Positions 54,399-64,000 of a stretch of DNA of 64,000 nucleotides are shown one piece after another. The position numbers were made by a program, and so were the translations under genes. The first letter of the stretch is position 1; each line of letters begins with the position of its first letter. The stretch spans positions 62,001 through 126,000 of the forward strand of contig JAUIDB010000012.1 of NCBI GenBank assembly GCA_030429235.1, written 5' to 3'. Under the pieces are notes generated by a model, which was not told the origin of the DNA, did not search any database, and saw only the letters and a list, made by a program, of their open reading frames with translations. This stretch comes from Thermoanaerobaculia bacterium. GTDB taxonomy: Bacteria > Acidobacteriota > Thermoanaerobaculia > Multivoradales > JAIOJS01.

Positions 54399-54630
54399 GC
54401 TGATCAGATTCCAGACTGTGAGAGTGTCGGAGAACACTCGGTTGGCAGGTAGAGTGCGTCGTCGGCCTCGGAACGGCTCGCGCGGGACGCGCGGCTCGAG
54501 CCCCGACGCGTCCGACCTCGGGATCCCGGGCGGAGCACGAATCTACCCCAACTGCGGGGCGGGAGAAACTCTGGCCCGGTCGGCGAGTTGCAGCCCCCAC
54601 CGGGACGGGCGGCCTCGGAGCGCCCCTGGA

Positions 54631-55461
54631 CTACTCGATCTGGCGCTCGAGTTCCCGGATGCGGTCCTTGATGACCACCTCGGCCAGGTCGGGTACCACT
54701 TCCCAGGCGACCTCGCGCAGCGTCGTCTCGCCCAGCAGCTCCACCACTCGACGTGCCACTCGATCGACGTCCTCGGCCGACAGGTGCGCACCACCGTTGA
54801 CCGGTTCCTCGGCTTCCAGGCTCTCGCCACTGATCGCGGCGAAACGCTCGGAGATCGGGCTCGGGGCGGGAGCGGGCTCGGGAACCGCCTCCGGTTCGCT
54901 GCTCACGGCGGCAGCTGCCTCGCTCACTTCGGCCGCGGTGGCCGCTGGGAGTTCGACGGTGGCCCCGATGGTGTCGGTAGAAATCAGACCGTCGGCCTGC
55001 TCGACCTCGACCGGGTCGTCAGCGTGCTCTTCGGCGTCGACCCAAGGCGACGTCTCGATCTCGAACGCGTCGGAGGCAGCTTCCGGTTCGGAGGAACCGC
55101 CCGCTGCCGACTGCATCAACTCGGAGACTCGCTGCAGCAGCTCCTGTGAATCGAACGGCTTCTTGACCACGCCGTCGACCCCGGCCGCATCCGCCTCGTC
55201 CTGCTGGAAGGGCTCGAAGGTCCCGACCAGGAGCAACACCGGGAGAGCCATCTCCTTGGCTCGGCGGCAAACCTCGAATCCATCGGCGCCAGGCATGTGG
55301 AGATCGGTGATCACGAGGTCGGGGCCGAGATCGTCGAGGGCTCGTAGGGCATCGTCCCCATTGCTCACGGCGACCACTTCGTAGTCCTCGTCCATGAAGG
55401 TCAGTTCGACCACCTTCTGGATCGTCACACTGTCGTCGGCCAGCAGGATCGTCCTACCCAT
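54631..55461 (-). CDS. response regulator (REC domain, Ala/Glu-rich linker, short conserved C-term helix region)
   Basis: ILLADDSVTIQKVVELTFMDEDYEVVAVSNGDDALRALDDLGPDLVITDLHMPGADGFEVC; C-term DRVARRVVELLGETTLREVAWEVVPDLAEVVIKDRIRELE. Confidence 0.88.
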   Translation of the reverse strand: MGRTILLADDSVTIQKVVELTFMDEDYEVVAVSNGDDALRALDDLGPDLVITDLHMPGADGFEVCRRAKEMALPVLLLVGTFEPFQQDEADAAGVDGVVKKPFDSQELLQRVSELMQSAAGGSSEPEAASDAFEIETSPWVDAEEHADDPVEVEQADGLISTDTIGATVELPAATAAEVSEAAAAVSSEPEAVPEPAPAPSPISERFAAISGESLEAEEPVNGGAHLSAEDVDRVARRVVELLGETTLREVAWEVVPDLAEVVIKDRIRELERQIE

Positions 55462-55562
55462 GAGTCCTCCATTCTCAGCCGGTTACGCTAGCATCGGAGG
55501 ACAGGCGAGTCAACTCGAAGAAAAATCTTTGCTGATCGAGGTTTGAATCAGTTTTCGGTGGC

Positions 55563-56054
55563 TCAATGGGCGGCGTAGAAGGCCATCAGATCGCTCATCG
55601 GTGGAGCGTAGCCGAGTTGGCGAAGCATGGTCGTCATCTGTCCGCGGTGGTAGCCCGAGTGCTGCACCATATGAGAGATCCCCTGCCAGAGGGGTGCGGC
55701 CAGAGTTTGACCGTGCGGATCGAACCACTGAACCTCGGAAGCCAGCTGCTGTTCGTTCAGTGACGCGAGGAAGAACTCGAGCCCCGAGCCGTGCTCGGCG
55801 AAACCAAACCGCAACGCCGCCAGGTCGGGGTACTCGTCACTGCCCGGCAGCCGCTCGAGCGGCGCTCCCAGGAACGCTGCCAGCCAGAACTGCTCGGCTC
55901 CCAGAATGTGGGACATGGTGCCGAGAAGCGAGCCGTGACTCGCGCCAGTATCGAGACTCAGGTGCTCGTGGTCGACGTCACCCAGGACCTCGAGATGCCG
56001 TCGATCCGCCCAGGCGGTGTAGGCGAGCAGGCTACGAGCCAGCTCCAGCATCAC
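55563..56054 (-). CDS. DinB-family protein
   Basis: LARSLLAYTAWADRRHLEVL; SHGSLLGTMSHILGAEQFWL; GISHMVQHSGYHRGQMTTMLRQLG (metal-binding His pattern). Confidence 0.9.
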   Translation of the reverse strand: MMLELARSLLAYTAWADRRHLEVLGDVDHEHLSLDTGASHGSLLGTMSHILGAEQFWLAAFLGAPLERLPGSDEYPDLAALRFGFAEHGSGLEFFLASLNEQQLASEVQWFDPHGQTLAAPLWQGISHMVQHSGYHRGQMTTMLRQLGYAPPMSDLMAFYAAH

Positions 56055-59000
56055 ATGTTGCGGCGGTACTCGCCGCCGACCTCGTAGAGGGCTCGACTGA
56101 TCTGACCGAGGCTACAGCATTCCACCGCCTCCATCAGGGCTTCGAACAGGTTCTCGCCCGCCAGCGCCGCCTCTTGCAGCGCCGCGAGGGCCGGCGGAGC
56201 GGCCTCGGCGTGCCGTTGGTGGAAGGCCTCCAACCGTTCGATGCAACCCTCCTTCTCCTCACGGCTGGCGCGCGAGAGCGCGACTTCGGCGGGCGGCCCA
56301 GCCTCGCTGGCGTTGCGCGCCAGGAAGGTGTTGACGCCGACGATCGGAAGCTCGCCGGTGTGTTTGAGGGTCTCGTACTTCAACGAGTCGCTCTGAATCT
56401 GGCCCCGCTGGTACTGGAGTTCCATCGCTCCGAGGACCCCGCCACGTTCGGTCAGTCGGTCGAACTCGGCCAGCACCGCTTCCTCCACCAGGTCGGTCAG
56501 CTCCTCGACCACGAAACTGCCCTGCGTCGCGTTCTCGCAGAACACCAGGCCGAACTCCTGATTGATGATGTGCTGGATCGCCACGGCTCGGCGCACCGAC
56601 TCCTCGGTCGGCGTGGTGATCGCCTCGTCGTAGGCATTCGTGTGCAGGCTCTGCGCGTTGTCGAAGGTTGCGAGCAGAGCCTGCAAAGTGGTGCGGATGT
56701 CGTTGAACTCGATCTCCATGGCGTGCAGCGAACGTCCGCTGGTCTGGATGTGGTACTTGAGTTTCTGGCTCCGCTCGTTGGCGCCGTAGATCTCGCGCAT
56801 CGCGACCGCCCAGATCCGCCGAGCGACTCGACCGATCACGCTGTACTCGGTGTCCATCCCGTTGGAGAAGAAGAACGACAGGTTGGGCGCGAACCGGTCG
56901 ATATCCATGCCCCGGGCCAGGTAGTACTCGACGTAGGTGAAGCCGTTGGCCAGGGTGAATGCGAGTTGGTGGATCGGATTGGCGCCCGCTTCCGCGATGT
57001 GGTACCCGCTGATCGAAACGCTGTAGAAGTTGCGAACGTTCTCGTCGATGAAGAACTGCTGAATGTCGCCCATCATGCGCAGGGCGAACTCGATCGAGAA
57101 GATGCAGGTGTTCTGCCCCTGATCCTCTTTCAGGATGTCGGCCTGTACGGTCCCCCGCACCTGCTGCAGCGTCTGGCTGCGGATCTTCTGGTACTCCTCG
57201 TCGCTCAAGCGGGCGCGCACCTCCTGCCAGGTGGCCCCCCGCCTGCCGTCGGGCTGGAGGGCCTCGTCCTCGGAGATGTCGAGGCGACCGGCCTCCCGGA
57301 GAAAGCGCCGCGACTGTTGCCGCACGGCGGTGGCGAAGAAGAAGGCCAGGATCGTCGGAGCGGGACCGTTGATCGTCATCGATACCGAGGTGTCCGACGC
57401 ACAGAGATCGAAACCGGCGTAGAGCTGTTCGGCCTCTTCCACCGTGAAGATCGAGACCCCACTCTCGCCGATTTTGCCGTAGATGTCGGGGCGCCAGCCC
57501 GGGTCTTCGCCGTAGAGGGTGATCGAGTCGAAGGCGGTCGACAGACGCTTGGCGGGCTGACCATCGGCCAGGTAGTGGAATCGGCGGTTGGTCCGCTCCG
57601 CCGGCCCCTCGCCCGCGAACATCCGGGTGGGGTCCTCGTTGGTCCTCTTGTACGGATAGACACCGGAGGTGAAGGGATACTCGCCCGGAACGTTCTCGAG
57701 CAGCCTCCAGTAGAGACGATCGGCCCACGACTGGTAGCGTGGCCGCATCACCTTGGGAACCTGTGTCTCCGACAGGGTCTCCCGATAGTTCTCGACCCTC
57801 ACCTCGCGGCCGCGCACGGAGTAGCTGAAGACTGGCTCCCGATAATGGGAGTCCCACTCCGGCCAGTCGCGGAGTAGTTCGCGGCAGCGCAGGTCCAGAG
57901 TGTCGACCAGTTGATCGTACTGAGTGCGCAGACCTGAGCGGACCGGGTCCTCGGTCGCCGCCGACGGCGCCAGGTCCTCCGTCGTGAGCGGCCGCCAAGT
58001 CGGGGTTCCCGACGCGGGCAGGTAGTCGAGCAGTTGCAACGCACGATGCACCGCTTCCAGATCTCGAACGATCTCCGCCTGCTCCCGAGCCCAGGTCGTG
58101 TACTCGCGTCGCGCGCGGCTGATCTCGGAGAGATACCGCTCGCGGCGGGGCGGGATGAGGAACTGGCTGCCATCGGTGGCCCGCACCTCGGAGGGCTGAT
58201 GGCGAGAACTCCAACCGAGTTGTGCGCGCTCGTTCAGCCGCTCGATGAGGTGAGCGTAGAGACTGGTCACCCCGGGATCGTTGAAGTGCGCCGCACTCGT
58301 GCCGAAGATCGGCAAGGATTCGGGAGCCTCCGAGAACCGCTGGTGGTTCCGTTGGAACTGCTTGCGAACGTCGCGGAGCGCGTCCTCGCTCCCACGGCGT
58401 GTGAATTTGTTGATCGCGACCAGGTCGGCGTAGTCGAGCATCTCGATCTTCTCGAGTTGGCTCGGGGCGCCGAACTCCGCGGTCATGACGTAGAGAGAGA
58501 CGTCACAGACGTCGACGATGGCGCTGTCCCCTTGGCCGATCCCCGCCGTTTCCACGAAGATCAGGTCGAAGGGGTGCCGCTGCACCACCGACAACACCTC
58601 CGAGAGTGCGGTCGAAACTTCTCCCCGAGCCCCCCGGGTTGCGAGCGACCGCACGAACACGTTGGGGTGCTTCGCGGTGTTGAAGCGAATGCGGTCCCCG
58701 AGGAGAGCGCCTCCGCTGCGCCGCTTGGTCGGGTCCACGCAGAGCACCGCCACCCGCTTGTCCGGGAAGTCCTGCACGAATCGGAGGACCAACTCGTCGG
58801 TCAACGAACTCTTGCCCGCACCGCCCGTCCCGGTGAGTCCGACCACCGGCGCCCGCCGGGCCGCGGACTCGGCCACCGCCCGTGGCCCTAACTTCCCCAA
58901 CTCCGCGAGGGTGATGTCCCGCGCGACCCGAGCGTGTTCTACCTCGGACGTTCCCTCGACCGCCGCGAGGTCGTAGTCGCAGCCCTCGAGGACCTGGTTG

Positions 59001-59440
59001 ATCATCCCCTGCAACCCCATCTGGCGGCCATCCTCCGGCGAGAAGATGCGGTCGATCCCGCGACGGTGCAGTTCTTCGATCTCGGCCGGCACGATCACGC
59101 CACCGCCACCTCCGTAGATCCGCACGTGGGCTCCACCGCGCTCGTCGAGCATCTGTCTCATGTAGGTGAAGTACTCGACGTGCCCCCCCTGGTACGAGGT
59201 CACCGCGACCCCCTGGACATCCTCTTCCAGGGCGGCGGTCACCACCTCCTCGACGCTGCGGTTGTGACCGAGGTGAATGATCTCGGCCCCCGAAGCCTGC
59301 AGGATGCGCCGCATGATGTTGATCGAGGCGTCGTGCCCGTCGAACAGCGCGGCCGAGGTTACGATGCGGACCGGGTGGGTCGGTCGATAGGGCTCGACCA
59401 CCTCGGGTCGAGAGCTGGAAACGGTTGCCGAGTCGGACAT
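56051..59440 (-). CDS. icmF: fused isobutyryl-CoA mutase (B12 domain - MeaB-like GTPase - mutase)
   Basis: FDGHDASINIMRRIL (B12), GLTGTGGAGKSSLTDELVLRF (P-loop), GQNTCIFSIEFALRMMGDIQQFF and ISGYHIAEAGANPIHQLAFTLANG (mutase). Confidence 0.96.
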   Translation of the reverse strand: MSDSATVSSSRPEVVEPYRPTHPVRIVTSAALFDGHDASINIMRRILQASGAEIIHLGHNRSVEEVVTAALEEDVQGVAVTSYQGGHVEYFTYMRQMLDERGGAHVRIYGGGGGVIVPAEIEELHRRGIDRIFSPEDGRQMGLQGMINQVLEGCDYDLAAVEGTSEVEHARVARDITLAELGKLGPRAVAESAARRAPVVGLTGTGGAGKSSLTDELVLRFVQDFPDKRVAVLCVDPTKRRSGGALLGDRIRFNTAKHPNVFVRSLATRGARGEVSTALSEVLSVVQRHPFDLIFVETAGIGQGDSAIVDVCDVSLYVMTAEFGAPSQLEKIEMLDYADLVAINKFTRRGSEDALRDVRKQFQRNHQRFSEAPESLPIFGTSAAHFNDPGVTSLYAHLIERLNERAQLGWSSRHQPSEVRATDGSQFLIPPRRERYLSEISRARREYTTWAREQAEIVRDLEAVHRALQLLDYLPASGTPTWRPLTTEDLAPSAATEDPVRSGLRTQYDQLVDTLDLRCRELLRDWPEWDSHYREPVFSYSVRGREVRVENYRETLSETQVPKVMRPRYQSWADRLYWRLLENVPGEYPFTSGVYPYKRTNEDPTRMFAGEGPAERTNRRFHYLADGQPAKRLSTAFDSITLYGEDPGWRPDIYGKIGESGVSIFTVEEAEQLYAGFDLCASDTSVSMTINGPAPTILAFFFATAVRQQSRRFLREAGRLDISEDEALQPDGRRGATWQEVRARLSDEEYQKIRSQTLQQVRGTVQADILKEDQGQNTCIFSIEFALRMMGDIQQFFIDENVRNFYSVSISGYHIAEAGANPIHQLAFTLANGFTYVEYYLARGMDIDRFAPNLSFFFSNGMDTEYSVIGRVARRIWAVAMREIYGANERSQKLKYHIQTSGRSLHAMEIEFNDIRTTLQALLATFDNAQSLHTNAYDEAITTPTEESVRRAVAIQHIINQEFGLVFCENATQGSFVVEELTDLVEEAVLAEFDRLTERGGVLGAMELQYQRGQIQSDSLKYETLKHTGELPIVGVNTFLARNASEAGPPAEVALSRASREEKEGCIERLEAFHQRHAEAAPPALAALQEAALAGENLFEALMEAVECCSLGQISRALYEVGGEYRRNM

Positions 59441-59539
59441 GCACAGGCCTCGCTGGTATCGGGAACGGAGGGGCGCTCTTCTTCAGCGCGCCGGAAGAGT
59501 CATTATCCCATGAGGCGCTCCTCGCCGCCGATCCGACCT

Positions 59540-59547
59540 GCTACAAT
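59540..59547 (+). promoter_or_regulatory. extended -10 (TGC-TACAAT, approximate span) for the 59703 gene
   Basis: CCTGCTACAAT read directly; about 150 nt before the ATG. Confidence 0.45.
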
Positions 59548-59702
59548 GGCGCGCGATCCCGGCTCCTCCAACCTAGCGAGGGCCGTCCCTCAGCATTCAC
59601 CGAGGCCCTCCCCTCGAAGCTTCGTTCCATCGACGCTTCTGGGGATTTCGAGTGTCCAAGACGTCTCCCTCGAACCGAGGGTCTCGCCCGTAGGAGGTTT
59701 CC

Positions 59703-60962
59703 ATGCCACGCCAATCACTTCGCTTCGCACTCGGCTTCGCTGCCCTGCTCTTGTGGTCCGCTACCGTCTGGGCCGGCAGTCAGGGCCGGATCTCCGGCGT
59801 CGTACTCGACGCCGACGGCCAGGCCGTCGCTGACGCCACCGTCACCATCACCGGCCTCGACCGCGACACCGAGGACACGTACACGACGAACAAGAAGGGC
59901 AAGTTCCGCGCCGTCGTGGTCGACGCCAGTCTCAAGCACACCATTCGGATCGAGGCCGAGGGCTTTCAGACGCTCGAGAAGCCCCTCGACATCGGAATCG
60001 GAAGCAACAATCTGCGCTACACCCTGCAAGCCGGAAGCGGTGGCGACGCCGGTACACCCACCCTGCAGGGCGGCCGCGGCGGTCCCTCCAAGGAAGTGGC
60101 CGCGATCTTCAACGCCGGGGCCGAGGCGGCCAACGTGGGGGATCTCACCACAGCGCGCATGAAGTTCGAGGAAGCCCTGGCTCTCGATCCCGAGCTCACG
60201 GTCGCTCACTCGGCACTGGCCGGCATCTACTTCGAAGGCGGCGAGCACGACAAGGCGCTCGCTGCGGTCGAGAAGGGCCTCAGCGAGTCCCCCGACAGCT
60301 CCCGCCTTCTGACCATCGCCTACGAATCCAACCTGGCCCTCGGCAACGACGACCGCGCGTCCGAGATTCTCGAACAGTTGAAGGCCACCGGCGGCGGTCG
60401 CGACGTGTCGATCTCCGTGTTCAACCAGGGAGCCGAAGCGGCGCAGGTCGGTGACCTCACCACCGCGATTGCCAAGTTCAGCCTGGCCCTCGAACTCAAC
60501 CCCGAGTTGGTCAACGCCTTCGGTGGCCTGGCCATGAGCCACCTGGCCAACCACGACTACCAGGAGGCTGCCGACTGGGCCGAGAAGTGGCTCGAAGCCC
60601 AGCCAGGCATGGTGAAGGCGATGCAGGTGAAGTACGACGCCTACCGTCTTCTCGGCGACGAGGAGAAGACCCAGATGGCGTTCGACGACTTCGCGGCCGC
60701 CAACCCGGTCATGTTTGCCAAGAACCTGCACGACCAGGCGAACGCGGCCTTCAACGCCAACCAGATCGATCAAGCGATCCAGATCGCCGAGAGCATCTTG
60801 TCGTTCAAACCCGACCATCCGCGAGCCCACTACATCATGGGACTGTGCATGGTGAACAAGGGCAACATGGCGGAGGCCAAGCAGCATCTGCAGGAGTTCG
60901 CCACCCTGGCCCCAGATGATCCTGACGCTGCCGGCGCCGCCGAGATGGCCAAGAGCCTGTAG
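59703..60962 (+). CDS. secreted carboxypeptidase-regulatory-like + TPR protein
   Basis: Signal LRFALGFAALLLWSATVWAGSQ; GRISGVVLDADGQAVADATVTITGLDRDTEDTYTTNKKGKFRA; TPR repeats AAQVGDLTTAIAKFSLALELNPELVNAFGGLAM; AGGAGG RBS. Confidence 0.9.
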   Translation: MPRQSLRFALGFAALLLWSATVWAGSQGRISGVVLDADGQAVADATVTITGLDRDTEDTYTTNKKGKFRAVVVDASLKHTIRIEAEGFQTLEKPLDIGIGSNNLRYTLQAGSGGDAGTPTLQGGRGGPSKEVAAIFNAGAEAANVGDLTTARMKFEEALALDPELTVAHSALAGIYFEGGEHDKALAAVEKGLSESPDSSRLLTIAYESNLALGNDDRASEILEQLKATGGGRDVSISVFNQGAEAAQVGDLTTAIAKFSLALELNPELVNAFGGLAMSHLANHDYQEAADWAEKWLEAQPGMVKAMQVKYDAYRLLGDEEKTQMAFDDFAAANPVMFAKNLHDQANAAFNANQIDQAIQIAESILSFKPDHPRAHYIMGLCMVNKGNMAEAKQHLQEFATLAPDDPDAAGAAEMAKSL

Positions 60963-60970
60963 CCCTCATC

Positions 60971-60990
60971 ACGCCCCACGCAGGGCGTGC
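60971..60990 (+). terminator. hairpin CACGCCC-CACGCA-GGGCGTG after the TPR gene
   Basis: Perfect 7-bp stem 9 nt after the stop; only a weak pyrimidine run follows. Confidence 0.45.
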
Positions 60991-61007
60991 TCTTCCGCAC
61001 GGAACGG

Positions 61008-62038
61008 TCAGTCCTGGCGACTGGCCGTTCCGGCTTCGGGGGTCGCTCTCTCCGCCTCCAACCAATGGTCCAGGAGTTCCCGCGCCGCTAGCGTGGGCAG
61101 TCGTCGGCCCGCCCGAACCGCCCGTTCGAGTTCGAGAGTCGCCGGATCATCGGTCGAGTACCGGCGCAGTCGCGCCTGCAGTTCCTCTTCCACCAACCGC
61201 CACATCCAGCGGACCCGTTGTCCCGCGCGCCGCACCTCGAGTTGCCCTGAGCTCTCCAGGGTGGCCCGGTGGTCGCAAAGCGCCTCCCACAACGTCTCGA
61301 TCCCCTCCCCTTCGAGGGCGCTGATCTTGAGAACTCGGGGCGTCCACCCGTCCTCCTCGCCCCGCAGAAGGTGGAGGGCCAGCGCGTAGTCACGGCGAGC
61401 CCGCTCGGCCGCGGACCGGGTCTCCCCGTCGTCCTTGTTGATGACCAGTAGGTCGACCAGTTCGAGGATCCCTCGCTTGATGCCCTGCAGTTCGTCCCCG
61501 GTGCCCGGGACGAGGAGCACCACGAAACTGTCGACCATCGCCGACACCGCCGCCTCGGACTGCCCCACCCCGACCGTCTCGACCATCACCACGTCGAAAC
61601 CCGCGGCTTCGAGGATCCGCATCGACTCCTGGGTGCGATCCGCGACTCCCCCGAGCGCACCGCCCGAAGGGGTCGGCCGGACGAAGGCCTCGGAGTGCCT
61701 CGCCAGCCCCTCCATGCGGGTCTTGTCCCCCAGGATGCTGCCGCCGGTGCGCTGGCTCGATGGGTCGACCGCCAGCACCGCGACACGGTGCTGGCGTTGC
61801 GTGATCAACCAACGTCCGAGACTCTCGATCAGGGTACTTTTCCCGGCCCCGGGGAGCCCACTGATCCCGATGCGGACCACCGGCTTTGCCGGCGCGTGCT
61901 CCTCCAGGCGTTGCAGCAGCTCGCGCGCCTGCCCTCGATGGTCGTCCCGTCGGCTCTCGACCAGAGTCAGGGCCTTGCCGATGCGCGCCCGATCCCCGGC
62001 CAGGATCCCCTCGATCAGGAGCTCGAGCTGCCCGGTGG

Positions 62039-62042
<4 letters not shown>
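61008..62042 (-). CDS. meaB: methylmalonyl-CoA mutase-associated GTPase MeaB
   Basis: [54 protein letters not shown]-type sequence; [21 protein letters not shown]. Confidence 0.96.

Positions 62043-64000
<1,958 letters not shown>

Noticed and set aside
55601-57877. 758-aa plus-strand ORF antisense to dinB and icmF
   Set aside because: Covers two clear genes on the other strand and has the composition expected of antisense GC-rich frames; no recognisable domain.

Overview
GC-rich bacterial chromosomal window, probably Acidobacteriota-like judging from family content (TIGR03436-type VWFA protein, DUF5117-type metalloprotease, TPR kinases). It holds about 45 genes in tightly packed blocks. There is one tRNA (Gly, anticodon CCC) and no rRNA, CRISPR array, integrase or transposase that I can see. 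Main blocks: alpha-glucan phosphorylase (5'-truncated) / DUF1820 / sulfatase-like / PilZ-AMIN fusion; RmuC; a proteostasis stretch (inactive-looking rhomboid, Lon, DUF4388/HEAT protein, DnaJ/CbpA, ClpB); DEAD helicase, TypA, TPR-Ser/Thr kinase, REC-GGEEF protein; bactofilin-alanine dehydrogenase; a DegP-like protease overlapping a degenerate protease-like gene; a peptide-acquisition run (M28 peptidase, zinc protease, OPT transporter, glutaminyl cyclase); a SpoIIE phosphatase and a VWFA protein behind a good sigma-54-type -24/-12 site; a long run valS-birA-coaX-X-comEC-miaA-hfq-TPR/SLH-like lipoprotein; and an acyl-CoA mutase region (IcmF-DinB; MeaB-methylmalonyl-CoA mutase, 5'-truncated at the right edge). 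I did not find an unmistakably new multi-gene defence or mobile system. The most interesting leads are catalytically degraded proteases, unusual domain fusions, a sigma-54 promoter with inverted repeats, a long intergenic stem, and several structured leaders. All family calls come from reading motifs by eye; no database search was run.
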